A stretch of DNA of 64,000 nt from Pseudomonas phenolilytica. Lineage in GTDB: Bacteria > Pseudomonadota > Gammaproteobacteria > Pseudomonadales > Pseudomonadaceae. This document shows, in pieces, positions 46,128 to 57,480 of this stretch. The translations under genes and the position numbers were made by a program. The notes below the pieces were generated by a model, which made no database searches, was not told the origin of the DNA, and saw only the letters and a list, made by a program, of their open reading frames with translations. The DNA is taken from the NCBI RefSeq assembly GCF_021432765.1, contig NZ_CP058908.1, forward strand, positions 62,001-126,000. Direction: 5' to 3'. Position 1 is the stretch's first letter; every line of letters starts with the position of its first letter.

Positions 46128-47375
46128 ATGAAAGTGATGAAGTGGAGCGTAATTGCCCTTGCCGTTGCGGCGGGCACATCCCAGATGGCGCTGGCCAGCC
46201 AGCAGTCGGAAGCCAAAGGCTTCGTCGAGGATGCCAAGCTGGATCTGTTGCTGCGCAACACGTATTGGAACCGTGACCACAAAGATGGGGCAGACGACCG
46301 CAACACCTGGGCGCAGGGCTTCATCACCACGTTCGAGTCCGGCTTTACCCAAGGCACTATCGGCGTAGGCATCGATGCCTACGGGCTGCTGGGTGTCAAG
46401 CTCGACGGCGGCCAGGGCGACATGTTCCCCGGAGAGCCTAAGAATTGGGAAGACGATCTCTCCGAAGCGGGCGCCGCGGTGAAATTCCGCCTTTCCAATA
46501 CCACGCTCAAGTACGGTAATCAGTTCGTCAATCTTCCGGTCATCGCCTCCGATGACTCCCGTCTGCTGCCTGAAGCCTTCACCGGCACCATGATTACCAG
46601 CAGCGAAATCGAAGGGCTTGAACTGAACGCCGGTCACTTCACCGCTGACAGCCCGATGGGCTCCCCCGCACGTGACGACTTCGGCCTGAAGAGGCTCGAC
46701 GTCTTCGGCGGTACTTATGCCTTCACCGATAATCTCAGCGCCTCGCTGTACTTCTCCGATGTCGAAGACACTTACGACAAGAAGTACGCCAACGTTAATT
46801 ACGTGATGCCGCTGGCAGACGACCAATCGCTGACCTTCGACTTCAACTACTACAGAACTGACGATATCGACCAGAGCTTCGTAGGTAAGGACGGAGCGGC
46901 GGTTGACGACAACACCATCTGGAGTTTGTCAGCCAAGTATGCAGTCGGGGCCCATGCGTTCATCGTTGCGCACCAGCGTGTCTCCGGCGATACCGGCTAT
47001 CTGTACGATAACGGCGACGGTGGCGGCTCCATTTGGGTAGCCAACTCCTACCTCTCCGACTTCAACTTCAAGGACGAGCGCTCCTGGCAAGCCAGCTACG
47101 AGCTGGATTTCAGCGGCTACGGTGTGCCTGGCCTGCAATGGAAGACTGCCTACCTGCGAGGCGACAACATCGATTCAGGTTTCTACGAAGCTGGCAACGA
47201 TGGCGAGGCGACCGAGCGTGAAATCTTCAACCAGGTTTCCTACACCTTCCAGGATGGCGCGGCCAAGGACCTGACCCTGCGCGCACGCAACTCCATCCTG
47301 CGCACCAACAACCCGGCCTGGAACGACGTGAACGAATGGCGCCTGTACGCCATCTATCCGATCAGCATCCTGTAA
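46128..47375 (+). CDS. oprD: OprD-family outer-membrane porin
   Basis: 415 residues from the ATG at 46128, with GGAG at 46115-46118. The signal peptide ends in TSQMALAS. The mature start ([21 protein letters not shown]) and [21 protein letters not shown] match the OprD/OccD family, an 18-strand barrel specific for basic amino acids or carboxylates. The last strand ends in YPISIL, a typical barrel end. The locus between proS and the HIT/slyX genes is that of oprD (PA0958) in PAO1, the channel for arginine and carbapenems. The protein is somewhat shorter than PAO1 OprD, so loops and substrate range may differ. Confidence 0.88.
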   Translation: MKVMKWSVIALAVAAGTSQMALASQQSEAKGFVEDAKLDLLLRNTYWNRDHKDGADDRNTWAQGFITTFESGFTQGTIGVGIDAYGLLGVKLDGGQGDMFPGEPKNWEDDLSEAGAAVKFRLSNTTLKYGNQFVNLPVIASDDSRLLPEAFTGTMITSSEIEGLELNAGHFTADSPMGSPARDDFGLKRLDVFGGTYAFTDNLSASLYFSDVEDTYDKKYANVNYVMPLADDQSLTFDFNYYRTDDIDQSFVGKDGAAVDDNTIWSLSAKYAVGAHAFIVAHQRVSGDTGYLYDNGDGGGSIWVANSYLSDFNFKDERSWQASYELDFSGYGVPGLQWKTAYLRGDNIDSGFYEAGNDGEATEREIFNQVSYTFQDGAAKDLTLRARNSILRTNNPAWNDVNEWRLYAIYPISIL

Positions 47376-47398
47376 CCGGCATTCATCGCAGCACCCCG

Positions 47399-47431
47399 GA
47401 GCCCGGCCAATTGGCCGGGCTCTCCTTTTTT
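47399..47431 (+). terminator. Rho-independent terminator behind the porin
   Basis: A 24-nt perfect palindrome (47399-47422, GAGCCCGGCC... arms) followed by TCC and six T residues, 24 bp past the porin stop. Confidence 0.9.
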
Positions 47432-47541
47432 ATACGGCAGCCCCACGCGTCCACTCACGCGGGCCGGCTTCTGTACGCTTCTTTGCCGCGGCCGTACAAT
47501 GCCGGGCCAAATTCCAGCCTCTGCAAGGACATAACGGCCAC

Positions 47542-49257
47542 ATGCGCACCAGTCAGTTCCTGCTCTCGACCCTCAAAGAAACCCCGTCCGATGCCGTGGT
47601 GATCAGTCACCAGCTGATGCTGCGCGCCGGGATGATCCGCAAGCTGGCTTCGGGGCTCTACACCTGGATGCCGATGGGGCTGCGCGCGCTGCGCAAGGCC
47701 GAGGCCATCGTGCGTGACGAGATGAACAAGGCCGGGGCGCTGGAAGTGCTGATGCCGGCGATCCAGCCAGCCGAGCTGTGGCAGGAATCCGGGCGCTGGG
47801 AGCAGTACGGCCCCGAGCTGCTGCGCCTGAAGGACCGTCATGGGCGCGAGTTCTGCGTCGGCCCGACCCACGAAGAAGTCATCACCGACCTGGCGCGCAA
47901 CGAGCTGAACAGCTACAAGCAGCTGCCGATCAACTTCTTCCAGATCCAGACCAAGTTCCGCGACGAGATCCGCCCACGCTTCGGCCTGATGCGTGGCCGC
48001 GAATTCCTGATGAAGGACGCCTACTCCTTCCACCTGAGCCAGGAATCGCTGCAGGAAACGTACGACCGTATGCACCAGGCATACTGCAACATCTTCACCC
48101 GTCTGGGCCTGAACTTCCGCCCGGTGCAGGCCGATACCGGCTCCATCGGCGGCACGGGCTCGCACGAGTTCCACGTGCTGGCCGAATCCGGCGAAGACGA
48201 TATCGCCTTCAGCGACACCTCCGACTACGCCGCTAACATCGAGAAGGCCGAGGCCATCCCGCGCGAGAGCGAGCGCGCCGCACCTACCGAGGAGCTGCGG
48301 CTGGTCGACACGCCGAATGCCAAGACCATCGCCGAGCTGGTCGAGCGGTTCGGTCTGGCCATCGAGAAGACCGTCAAGACGCTGGTCGTACATGGTCTCG
48401 AGAAAGGCCAGCTGATCGCCCTGATCGTGCGTGGCGATCACGAACTCAACGAGATCAAGGCCGCGAATCTGGCGCAGGTCGCGAGCCCGCTGGTGTTCGC
48501 CTCGGAAGCCGAGATCCGCGCAGCCATTGGTGCAGGCCCCGGCTCGCTGGGCCCGCTGAACCTGCCGATTCCATGCGTCATCGACCGATCGGTCGCGCTG
48601 ATGAGCGACTTCGGCGCCGGCGCTAACGTCGACGACAAGCACTACTTCGGTCTGAACTGGGAGCGCGATCTGCCGCTGCCTGAGGTCGCTGATCTGCGCA
48701 ATGTGGTTGCCGGCGACCCGAGCCCGGACGGCCAGGGCAGCCTGGTGATCAAGCGCGGCATCGAGGTCGGTCACATCTTCCAGCTGGGCACCAAGTACAG
48801 CGAGGCCATGAACTGCCAGGTCATGGGCGAGAACGGCAAGCCGGCCACGCTGATCATGGGCTGCTACGGCATCGGCGTGTCCCGCGTCGTCGCCGCGGCC
48901 ATCGAGCAGAACTACGACGAGCGCGGCATTCTCTGGCCGGACGCCCTGGCGCCGTTCCAGATCGCTCTCGTGCCGATGAAGTATGAGAACGAGGCCGTGC
49001 GCGAGGCGACCGACAAGCTCTACGCCGACCTGACTGCCGCCGGTTACGAAGTGCTGCTTGACGACCGTGACAAGAAGACCAGTCCGGGCGTCAAATTCGC
49101 CGACATGGAGCTGATCGGCATTCCGCATCGCATCGTCATCGGCGATCGCGGCCTGGCCGACGGCACCCTGGAGTACAAGCACCGTCGCGATGCCGAACCG
49201 CAGGCGGTCGCTGCCGCTGACATCCTGTCTTTCATCAATTCGCGTGTCGCACGCTGA
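47542..49257 (+). CDS. proS: Prolyl-tRNA synthetase (bacterial type with editing domain)
   Basis: 571 residues. Class II motifs: [36 protein letters not shown] and [21 protein letters not shown] (motif 2), [17 protein letters not shown] (motif 3). Residues about 225-400 hold the YbaK-like insertion that clears mischarged Ala-tRNA-Pro (e.g. [23 protein letters not shown]). The C-terminal anticodon domain follows. Confidence 0.98.
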   Translation: MRTSQFLLSTLKETPSDAVVISHQLMLRAGMIRKLASGLYTWMPMGLRALRKAEAIVRDEMNKAGALEVLMPAIQPAELWQESGRWEQYGPELLRLKDRHGREFCVGPTHEEVITDLARNELNSYKQLPINFFQIQTKFRDEIRPRFGLMRGREFLMKDAYSFHLSQESLQETYDRMHQAYCNIFTRLGLNFRPVQADTGSIGGTGSHEFHVLAESGEDDIAFSDTSDYAANIEKAEAIPRESERAAPTEELRLVDTPNAKTIAELVERFGLAIEKTVKTLVVHGLEKGQLIALIVRGDHELNEIKAANLAQVASPLVFASEAEIRAAIGAGPGSLGPLNLPIPCVIDRSVALMSDFGAGANVDDKHYFGLNWERDLPLPEVADLRNVVAGDPSPDGQGSLVIKRGIEVGHIFQLGTKYSEAMNCQVMGENGKPATLIMGCYGIGVSRVVAAAIEQNYDERGILWPDALAPFQIALVPMKYENEAVREATDKLYADLTAAGYEVLLDDRDKKTSPGVKFADMELIGIPHRIVIGDRGLADGTLEYKHRRDAEPQAVAAADILSFINSRVAR

Positions 49258-49266
49258 TCGGAAACC

Positions 49267-50217
49267 ATGCTCAACCGACGTGTTGTAGTTTCAACCGGCG
49301 CCGCGCTCTGCGCGGCGCTACTGCTTGGCGGCTGCGCCAACCATCTGCCGCAGCGCAGCGAGCACGAGGCCAGGACCGAGCGTAAACCGCTCGACCACAG
49401 CCTGCGCATCGAGGTCGGCGAGCCGCCGGTGCTGGAGTTGCCGCAACGGCGCGTCCGCATCCAGGAACAGCGGACCTTCGAGGTTACCGATTTCGAGGTC
49501 ACCCGCCGTTACGATCGCTACACGCCCTACCAAGCCTGGCGCGAGCTGTACGAGATACCACTCGGGGCGGTCGCCGTGGTCGCCGGCATCGGCGCCAACG
49601 TGGTCAACGTCGTACTGTTGGGCAACGTGCCGGAGAGCGCCACCCGCGGCTGGATCAGCTACGGTTTCGCCGGCCTCAACCCCTTCCTCAACGTCGAGTC
49701 CAACGGGCGCTCGCAGCAGAACCTCGCCAGTCTCGACGAACAGCGCCGTGATACCCGCCTGGAATACACCAGCCTGCCCTGGGCCGAACGTCCGGTGCGG
49801 GTCAGCGCAGGCGAACAGCTCCACGAGCTGAACACCGACCGCAACGGCGTGTTGCACCTCAACCTGCTCGACGGACCGTTTGCCGAGCAGGACATCGGCC
49901 CCATCGGCAAGCTGCTGCTGAGCGTCGAGGATGAGCAGGACGGCACGCGCGCCGACGCCGTATTGCTGGTCAGCCACAACTTGCGCGGCAAGCTGCTGGA
50001 AGCCCACGACCTGATCTTCGACGATCTCGAAGGTGACGACGTGGCGCAGTGGGTTCACCGCGTCAAACGCCTGTCCGAGCTGGGGCTGGAGGAAGAAGCC
50101 AGCGAGCTGGAGCAGAGCCTGATCGAGCTGACGCGGCATGATCCCGAACTGCAGCAGGAGTTTCTCCAGCGCCTGATGCAGGACGCCGGGCGCACCGCCT
50201 CGTCGGTGGACAACTGA
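49267..50217 (+). CDS. Hypothetical lipoprotein, 316 aa
   Basis: The signal peptide ends in the lipobox LLLGGC (Cys23). The mature part has a beta-rich middle (PPVLELPQRRVRIQEQRTFEV), one hydrophobic stretch (LGAVAVVAGIGANVVNVVLLG, about 99-119) and an acidic Leu-rich C-terminus (LGLEEEASELEQSLIEL). I do not recognise a characterised family; the PAO1 gene next to proS (PA0955 area) seems equivalent. It starts 9 bp after proS and ends 4 bp before a lytic transglycosylase gene, so a joint role at the envelope is possible. Confidence 0.75.
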   Translation: MLNRRVVVSTGAALCAALLLGGCANHLPQRSEHEARTERKPLDHSLRIEVGEPPVLELPQRRVRIQEQRTFEVTDFEVTRRYDRYTPYQAWRELYEIPLGAVAVVAGIGANVVNVVLLGNVPESATRGWISYGFAGLNPFLNVESNGRSQQNLASLDEQRRDTRLEYTSLPWAERPVRVSAGEQLHELNTDRNGVLHLNLLDGPFAEQDIGPIGKLLLSVEDEQDGTRADAVLLVSHNLRGKLLEAHDLIFDDLEGDDVAQWVHRVKRLSELGLEEEASELEQSLIELTRHDPELQQEFLQRLMQDAGRTASSVDN

Positions 50218-50221
50218 CACC

Positions 50222-50794
50222 ATGCCATGGCGCTGCTGGCTGCTGTCGGCGCTGCTGCTCCTGGCATGCCCGCTCCAGGCCAGCATCCGCCAGGCTCCGG
50301 AGCCCGAACTGCGCGAGCTGATGCAGCGCACGGTCGCCGAGGCGGACAGCTTTCAGGACCGTTTCGAGGCCGAGGTCTGGCTGCTCGACATGTCCACCCG
50401 CCTCAAGCGCTACATCGCCGACACCGAGGAACGCCTTACCCTGCTGCGCCTGGTACACCGCGAGGCGACCAAGGCCGGGCTGCGTCCCGATCTGGTCATG
50501 GCGCTGATCCACGCCGAGAGCCGCTTCGACCGCTTCGCGATTTCCAGCGTCGGCGCTCAGGGCATGATGCAGGTGATGCCGTTCTGGAAAGCCGAACTCG
50601 GGCGCCCGCAGGACAACCTCACCGACAACGCCACCAACCTGCGCTACGGCTGCACGATCCTTAGCTACTACCTGCGCAAGGAGAAGGGCGACATCAGCCG
50701 TGCGCTCGCCCGCTACAACGGCAGCCTCGGCCAGCAGCGCTACCCGGCGAAAGTGATCGGTTTCTGGCAGGACTTCTGGTACGTGCGCCCCTGA
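50222..50794 (+). CDS. Lytic transglycosylase (SLT domain)
   Basis: 190 residues with a signal peptide (WLLSALLLLACPLQAS). The SLT domain has catalytic Glu99 in ALIHAESRFDRFAIS, SVGAQGMMQVMPFWK, NLRYGCTILSYYL and ALARYNGSLG. It would cleave peptidoglycan glycan strands with formation of anhydromuramyl ends. It lies 4 bp after the lipoprotein gene. Confidence 0.92.
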   Translation: MPWRCWLLSALLLLACPLQASIRQAPEPELRELMQRTVAEADSFQDRFEAEVWLLDMSTRLKRYIADTEERLTLLRLVHREATKAGLRPDLVMALIHAESRFDRFAISSVGAQGMMQVMPFWKAELGRPQDNLTDNATNLRYGCTILSYYLRKEKGDISRALARYNGSLGQQRYPAKVIGFWQDFWYVRP

Positions 50795-50805
50795 GCGCCG
50801 GCGCT

Positions 50806-51264
50806 CTACTCGTCACGCAGTTGCTCGAGCCGGGCCAACAGCTTGTCAGCAGTCTGCTCGCCAACCAGTTGCTCGCGCACCTTGCCCGTGTCGTCGACCA
50901 GATAGGTCACCGGCAGTACCGCGCTGCGCGACAGTCGCAGCCGCTCGGCTGGATCCTCGCTGAGCACGCGAAAACGGATTCCCAGCGCCTCGGCCGCCTG
51001 CGCCAGCTCCTCTCCCCGCAGCTCGTCGAAGTTGACGCCAAGCACATGCAGGTCCGTGCGGGATTCGGCCAGACGATTCAGCTCGGGAATTTCGGTACGA
51101 CACGGGCCGCACCACTCCGCCCAGTAATTGATCAGCAGCCAGCGCCCCTGCAATTGCTCGGCGGCCACCAGTTGCCCGTGCTGATCCACACCCCAGTCCT
51201 GCTCGCAGCCGCTGACCAGCAGGCCGCCCAGCAGCATCAACAACAGGCCTCTGAACTTGCCCAC
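50806..51264 (-). CDS. TlpA-like thioredoxin lipoprotein
   Basis: 152 residues from a GTG at 51264 (V/MGKFRGLLLMLLGG). The upstream part of the frame lacks a ribosome-binding site and a sensible signal sequence. The lipobox is GGLLVSGC. The redox centre is WAEWCGPCRTEIPELNRL, and the cis-Pro lies in SAVLPVTYLVD. It is expected to be a membrane-bound periplasmic reductase. It converges with the transglycosylase gene, with 11 bp between. Confidence 0.88.
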   Translation of the reverse strand: MGKFRGLLLMLLGGLLVSGCEQDWGVDQHGQLVAAEQLQGRWLLINYWAEWCGPCRTEIPELNRLAESRTDLHVLGVNFDELRGEELAQAAEALGIRFRVLSEDPAERLRLSRSAVLPVTYLVDDTGKVREQLVGEQTADKLLARLEQLRDE

Positions 51265-51494
51265 GTCCGGTACCCCGCCAGAATATTCGATGCCGCTAGC
51301 CTGACCCATGCAACCGCCGCAAGGCAACCATGCGCGCCACCTTTATGTCGGCTCCGCCGACTGCTGCCAGCGAACCGGCGTCTTCGCCGAACTGGGAGCC
51401 TAGTCACGCCTGGCGTCGGCAACGTGCACAGTTTTGCCGCCAAGGTGCTGCCTATAATTTCGCACCTACCATCCTCCCTGCCTGCAGCGAAGCC

Positions 51495-51887
51495 ATGTCC
51501 CAGCTCCATGACAAACTGATTAGCCCTGTGCCTTCTCACATCGTCGACCAGGCGCCCCTCGCACTCACGGCCTATGAGGGCCGCGTCGCCGAGTTCAACA
51601 TCGCCAGCTGGCTGCAGCTGCACGGGCAGGCCGGATTGAGCGTTTCCCTGGTGATGAAATACCGCGACGGCCAACAGCGACGCGAAGCCGCCGTGGATCA
51701 CGGGCGTACCGATAGCAACGGCAGGATCTTGCTGTCTGGCGTCGCGCGCCTGATCGTCAGAAGCCGGATCGAAGATCTGCAGGTGTACTTGCGCGCCGGC
51801 GTGGAGATCGAGCAGATGAAGGTCGAGGAACTCTTCGTGCAGGCCGCCGAACGGATCGAAGCGCCCGCACAGCTGATACAGGCGTAG
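51495..51887 (+). CDS. Conserved hypothetical protein, 130 aa
   Basis: The ATG at 51495 begins MSQLHDKLISPVPSHIVDQ. The body is a mixed alpha/beta chain (FNIASWLQLHGQAGLSVSLVM, DLQVYLRAGVEIEQMKVEELF) without signal peptide, membrane helix or known motif. The place between the thioredoxin and yihY genes matches the PAO1 neighbourhood. No function is assigned. The longer frame starting at 51330 reads antisense to the thioredoxin promoter region and is not supported. Confidence 0.65.
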   Translation: MSQLHDKLISPVPSHIVDQAPLALTAYEGRVAEFNIASWLQLHGQAGLSVSLVMKYRDGQQRREAAVDHGRTDSNGRILLSGVARLIVRSRIEDLQVYLRAGVEIEQMKVEELFVQAAERIEAPAQLIQA

Positions 51888-51889
51888 GT

Positions 51890-52078
51890 TTAGCGCGCCC
51901 GCTTTTCCGCCGCAGGCGATTCCCGCTCGACGGGCTCGTCCTGCTTGCACAGGAGGACGAGCGATTCGGGCCAGTGGCTGAAGGTCAGGCCGGTCAGGCG
52001 GTTTAGCGACTGCAGCGCCAGCTCCGGAGCCCGTTGGTGCAGATGGATGACAGTATTGCGTTCGGTCTTCACGGCCAC
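51890..52078 (-). CDS. Small hypothetical protein, 62 aa
   Basis: Starts at a GTG (52078) preceded by AAGGAAGGAA on the reverse strand, a strong ribosome-binding site. The chain KTERNTVIHLHQRAPELALQ and LNRLTGLTFSHWPESLVLL looks like a folded small protein, ending in a charged tail. It is convergent with the 130-aa gene, with 2 bp between stops. The family is unknown to me. Confidence 0.55.
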   Translation of the reverse strand: MAVKTERNTVIHLHQRAPELALQSLNRLTGLTFSHWPESLVLLCKQDEPVERESPAAEKRAR

Positions 52079-52216
52079 ATTCCTTCCTTCGCCTCAGTGC
52101 AAGCCTCAGCTAGAAACGTGCCAGCCTGGCTCTGCCGTGCTCCACCTCCGTGCATTAGCACCGTTCAACACAACCGAGATGCCAAAGTGCCATGGCACGA
52201 AGGCGGAATCGCTCAG

Positions 52217-53449
52217 CTACTGACCGTTTTTGTCACCACCGACGCTCAGCCAGTCGGCCAGACTGCCACCGAACAGATTGAGCTGCTCCTGCTGCAGCAG
52301 CTCCAGAGAGCGCCGCAGAGTCGGATACCAGGCTTCCGACAACGTCTCGGGCAGCCGCTCCAGCCCAGACAACGGCCACGGGTTGTGGCGCAACAGCTGG
52401 TCGAGGCTGTAATGACTGAGGTCACGACACAGCACCCAACCGCCCGATCCCGTGCGGCAGACCAGCTGTTCGCGCTCGAAGAATTCCAGCAGCTCGTCCC
52501 ACTCGTCTTCGGGCAGGTGCCAGCCGGCGCGGTGCATGTCACGCAGCGCGAGCTCGCGCCCTTCCTGCTGGCGGTCATAGAGCAACCGCAGCAGCACCAA
52601 CATCACCAGCAGACGCGGCAGGCGTCGGCGGCGCCACTGCTGCGACGAGGACAGACCGCAGACCAGCTCGGCGCCGAACAGCACGATCATCCACGACAGG
52701 TAAATCCACAGCAGGAACAACGGCACCGCCGCGAAAGCACCATAGATCAGCTGGTAACTCGGGAAATAGCTGACATACAGGCCGAACAGTTGCTTGGCCG
52801 CCTCGAACAACACCGCGGCGAACAGCCCGCCCGCCAGCGCATGGCGCAGCGGCACGCGGGTATTGGGCACTGCCGCGTAGAGCAAGGTGAAGGCCAGGAT
52901 GCTGAGCACCAGCGGCATCGCCTTCAGCAGCGTGCCCGCGCCGAGCAACGCATGCGGCCCCGAGATCAGTGCCAGCGAGGCGATGTAGGTACTGGTCGCA
53001 AACCCCGCACCGAGGAGCAGCGGGCCGAGGCTGAGAATCGCCCAGTACAGCAGGAAGCTCGACACCCCGCGCCGCGGCTGGCGCACGCGCCAGATGGTGT
53101 TGAAGGCCTTCTCGATGGTGAGCAGCATCATCAGCGCGGTCACCATCAGGAATCCGACGCCGAACCAGGTCAGCTGGCGGGCCTGGCTGGTGAACGCGAT
53201 CAGGTACTCCTGAATCGTCGCTCCGGTGGAGGGAATGAAGTTCTTGAAGATATACAGCTGGATCTGTTCGCCGACGCCCTGGAACGCCGGAATCGCAGAA
53301 AGCATGGCGAAGGTGACGGTCATCATCGGCACCACCGCGAAGAGGGTGGTGTAGGTCAGCGCCGCCGCACTGTTCGGGCCGCGGTCGGCGACGAAACGCT
53401 GCACCAGAAAGCGACAGAACTCCATCAGATTGTCGATGCGCTGCTGCAT
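52217..53449 (-). CDS. yihY: YihY/BrkB-family inner-membrane protein
   Basis: 410 residues. Six membrane helices and the family motifs [20 protein letters not shown] near residue 22 and [21 protein letters not shown] near 200; [18 protein letters not shown] follows. The C-terminal 130 residues are soluble with a winged-helix look ([20 protein letters not shown]). Once misnamed ribonuclease BN, the family is a membrane protein of unclear function. Confidence 0.92.
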   Translation of the reverse strand: MQQRIDNLMEFCRFLVQRFVADRGPNSAAALTYTTLFAVVPMMTVTFAMLSAIPAFQGVGEQIQLYIFKNFIPSTGATIQEYLIAFTSQARQLTWFGVGFLMVTALMMLLTIEKAFNTIWRVRQPRRGVSSFLLYWAILSLGPLLLGAGFATSTYIASLALISGPHALLGAGTLLKAMPLVLSILAFTLLYAAVPNTRVPLRHALAGGLFAAVLFEAAKQLFGLYVSYFPSYQLIYGAFAAVPLFLLWIYLSWMIVLFGAELVCGLSSSQQWRRRRLPRLLVMLVLLRLLYDRQQEGRELALRDMHRAGWHLPEDEWDELLEFFEREQLVCRTGSGGWVLCRDLSHYSLDQLLRHNPWPLSGLERLPETLSEAWYPTLRRSLELLQQEQLNLFGGSLADWLSVGGDKNGQ

Positions 53450-53501
53450 CCCCGCTCCTTAGCCAACCGGTCGTTTCGAACCGTCCCCCCGGGAGGGTTA
53501 G

Positions 53502-54894
<1,393 letters not shown>

Positions 54895-54998
54895 CAGGCT
54901 GCTGAACATCGGCTGCGGCGGGCGGGTGCCGCATGGCACTCGCCATCGGCACGGCGGCGCGCCAGACTGCAAACTCCCTCAATCGCCCGGAGTATTCC

Positions 54999-55679
54999 AT
55001 GAGCAGAACCATTCTCATCGTCGGCGCCTCGCGCGGCCTCGGTCTCGGCCTGGCGCGGCAGTTCTCCAGCCAGGGCTGGCAAGTGATCGCCACCGTGCGC
55101 GATCCGGCACGCGCCGATGCGCTCAAGGCGCTGGCCGGCGTGCGGATCGAAGCGCTGGAGCTGGACGATGCCGACAGCCTCGAAACACTCGCACAGCGTC
55201 TGGCGGGCACGCAGCTCGATGTGCTCTACGTCAACGCCGGTATCGCCGGCCCGCAGGGCAAGCCCGCCACCGCGGCCAGCCAGATGGAAGTCGGCCAGCT
55301 GTTCTTCACCAATGCGGTCGCGCCGGTGCGCCTGGCCGAGCGGCTGCTGCCGCTGGTGGAGCAGAAACAGGGCGTCATCGTCTTCATGAGTTCCATCCTC
55401 GGCAGCGTCGAAACCGGCCCCAGCATGGGCATGCCGCTGTACGGCGCCAGCAAGGCCGCACTCAACCACCTGACGCGTTCCTTCGTCGCCGGCTTGGGCG
55501 AAAGCACGCTGACGGTGCTGTCGATGCATCCGGGCTGGGTGAAGACCGACATGGGCGGCAGCGAAGCGCCACTGGATGTCGAGACCAGCGCGCGCGGCAT
55601 GACCGAGCAGGTCCTGCGCGCCATCGGCCAGGGCGGTCATCGCTACCTCGACTACCAGGGCAACCCGCTGCCCTGGTGA
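54999..55679 (+). CDS. Short-chain dehydrogenase/reductase
   Basis: 226 residues from the ATG at 54999, with GGAG upstream. The cofactor-binding motif is ILIVGASRGLGLGLARQF, the NAG motif is VLYVNAGIAG, the active-site Ser lies in FMSSILGSVE and the Y-x-x-x-K is in LYGASKAALNHL. It should be an NAD(P)-dependent oxidoreductase of unknown substrate. Confidence 0.92.
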   Translation: MSRTILIVGASRGLGLGLARQFSSQGWQVIATVRDPARADALKALAGVRIEALELDDADSLETLAQRLAGTQLDVLYVNAGIAGPQGKPATAASQMEVGQLFFTNAVAPVRLAERLLPLVEQKQGVIVFMSSILGSVETGPSMGMPLYGASKAALNHLTRSFVAGLGESTLTVLSMHPGWVKTDMGGSEAPLDVETSARGMTEQVLRAIGQGGHRYLDYQGNPLPW

Positions 55680-55858
55680 TTCGCTCGCGACCGGGACCTC
55701 CGGTCGCGGCAGCCAGGCGCGCACCAACGTGGTCGACAAGCCCGCACGACGCGGCTATGGTTCGCCTCCGGTGCGCCACGGCGACACTCCCTGGATCAGC
55801 AGACAGGGCATAACTGAGCTGGCTACTCTGAACTCAACCCTTCAGGAGAAAGCCGGCC

Positions 55859-57214
55859 ATGCCTGCTGACCGTATCTGGATCAAGAATCCCCTCGCCCTG
55901 TTCACCGCCAACGACGCCCAGGCCCCCGGTGGGCTGGTGGTCGAAAACGGCGTCATCGTCGAACTACTTGCCGCCGGGGCCATGCCCGCGCAGCCGGTCG
56001 ACGAAACCTTCGATGCCCGCGAGCACGTCGTGCTGCCAGGGCTGGTCAATACCCATCACCACTTCTACCAGACGCTCACCCGCGCCTGGGGTCCGGTGGT
56101 CAACGAGCCGCTGTTCAACTGGCTGCTGACGCTCTACCCGGTCTGGGCCCGCCTCACACCGCGGGCGCTGGAACTGGCGAGCAAGGTGGCGCTGGCCGAA
56201 CTGCTGCTGTCGGGCTGCACCACCGCCGCCGACCACCACTACCTGTTCCCCGCCGGGCTCGAGGAGGCGATCGACATTCAGGTCGAAGCCGTGCGCGAGC
56301 TGGGCATGCGCGCCATGCTGACGCGCGGCTCGATGAACCTGTCCAAGGAGAACGGCGGCCTGCCGTGCAAGAGCGTGGTGCAGGACGCCGAAACGATCCT
56401 CGCTGACAGCGAGCGGCTGATCGAGCGCTACCACGAGCGCGGCGACGGCGCGCAAATCCAGATCGCCCTCGCGCCCTGCTCGCCGTTCTCGGTGACCACC
56501 GACATCATGCGCGCCTGCGCCGAGCTGGCCGAAGCGCGCGATGTGCGCCTGCATACCCACCTGGCCGAGACGCTGGACGAGCAGGAGTTCTGCGCGCAGC
56601 GCTTCGGCATGCGCACCGTGGACTACCTGCAGAGCGTTGGCTGGCTCGGCCCACGGACCTGGCTGGCGCATGGCATCCACTTCAACCAGGTGGAGATCCA
56701 CCGCCTGGGCGCGGCCGGCGTCGGCATCTGTCATTGCCCAAGTTCCAACATGCGCCTGGCCTCGGGCATCTGCCACACGCTGGAGCTGGAGGACAAGGGC
56801 GCCATCATCGGCCTGGGCGTCGACGGCTCAGCCTCCAACGACGCCTCCAACATGATGCTCGAAGCGCGCCAGGCGCTGTTCATCCAGCGCCTGCGCTACG
56901 GCGCGGCGAAGATCACGCCAGAGAAGGTTCTCGGCTGGGCGACCCGCGGTTCAGCGCGGCTGCTCGGACGCAGCGACATCGGCGAACTGGCGGTCGGCAA
57001 ACAGGCCGACCTCGCGCTGTTCAAGCTCGACGAACTGCGCTTCTCCGGCAGCCACGATCCCATCGCCGCGCTGCTGCTGTGCGCCGCCGACCGCGCCGAC
57101 CGGGTGATGGTCGGCGGCCGCTGGCGGGTGATCGACGGGCAGATCGAAGGTCTGGACGTCGCCGGGTTGATCGCCGATCACCGCCAGGCGGCGCGCCAGC
57201 TGATCGCCGGCTGA
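55859..57214 (+). CDS. 8-oxoguanine deaminase (amidohydrolase)
   Basis: 451 residues; AGGAGA lies upstream. Amidohydrolase metal ligands: VLPGLVNTHHHFYQTLTRA (H-x-H), LHTHLAETLDEQEF, TWLAHGIHFNQVE and LGVDGSASNDASNM (Asp). The wording matches the 8-oxoguanine deaminases of Pseudomonas, which turn 8-oxoguanine to urate and so feed the same route as xanthine dehydrogenase. Neighbouring xdhABC and guaD strengthen the call. Confidence 0.9.
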   Translation: MPADRIWIKNPLALFTANDAQAPGGLVVENGVIVELLAAGAMPAQPVDETFDAREHVVLPGLVNTHHHFYQTLTRAWGPVVNEPLFNWLLTLYPVWARLTPRALELASKVALAELLLSGCTTAADHHYLFPAGLEEAIDIQVEAVRELGMRAMLTRGSMNLSKENGGLPCKSVVQDAETILADSERLIERYHERGDGAQIQIALAPCSPFSVTTDIMRACAELAEARDVRLHTHLAETLDEQEFCAQRFGMRTVDYLQSVGWLGPRTWLAHGIHFNQVEIHRLGAAGVGICHCPSSNMRLASGICHTLELEDKGAIIGLGVDGSASNDASNMMLEARQALFIQRLRYGAAKITPEKVLGWATRGSARLLGRSDIGELAVGKQADLALFKLDELRFSGSHDPIAALLLCAADRADRVMVGGRWRVIDGQIEGLDVAGLIADHRQAARQLIAG

Positions 57215-57278
57215 GCACGCCCTCCGCAACCGGGACGACGTCTGCACGGCGTCGCTCGCGGTTGCGGACCTGCCGTCA

Positions 57279-57310
57279 AAAGCCGTCACCGACGTGGCGC
57301 AGACGGCTTT
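57279..57310 (+). terminator. Hairpin between deaminase gene and xdhA
   Basis: AAAGCCGTC (57279-57287) pairs with GACGGCTTT (57302-57310), followed by ACTTGCTGTT. A probable terminator of the upstream gene. Confidence 0.6.
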
Positions 57311-57380
57311 ACTTGCTGTTAGTAACGCTCGTCCACTGCTGTATGGCTGTTGGCCGCCAGGTGCGCTCGTCCGTCACATT

Positions 57381-57414
57381 GACTTTTCAGTCAATTTTTC
57401 TTGACCGAAAAGTC
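57381..57414. promoter_or_regulatory. 34-bp imperfect palindrome upstream of xdhA (operator/promoter)
   Basis: GACTTTTCAGTCAA and TTGACCGAAAAGTC are inverted copies with 13 of 14 positions matching, spaced by TTTTTC. Each arm also contains a smaller TTGAC/GTCAA unit. TTGACC (57401-57406) with TAATTT 17 bp later could be a -35/-10 pair, so a bound repressor would block it. No regulator gene is next to it. Confidence 0.65.
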
Positions 57415-57480
57415 AGTTAATACTAATTTTTCGCTCCAGGCGCTATCCAAGAGCCAAGAACAAGAAAGCGGAGGTCTACC

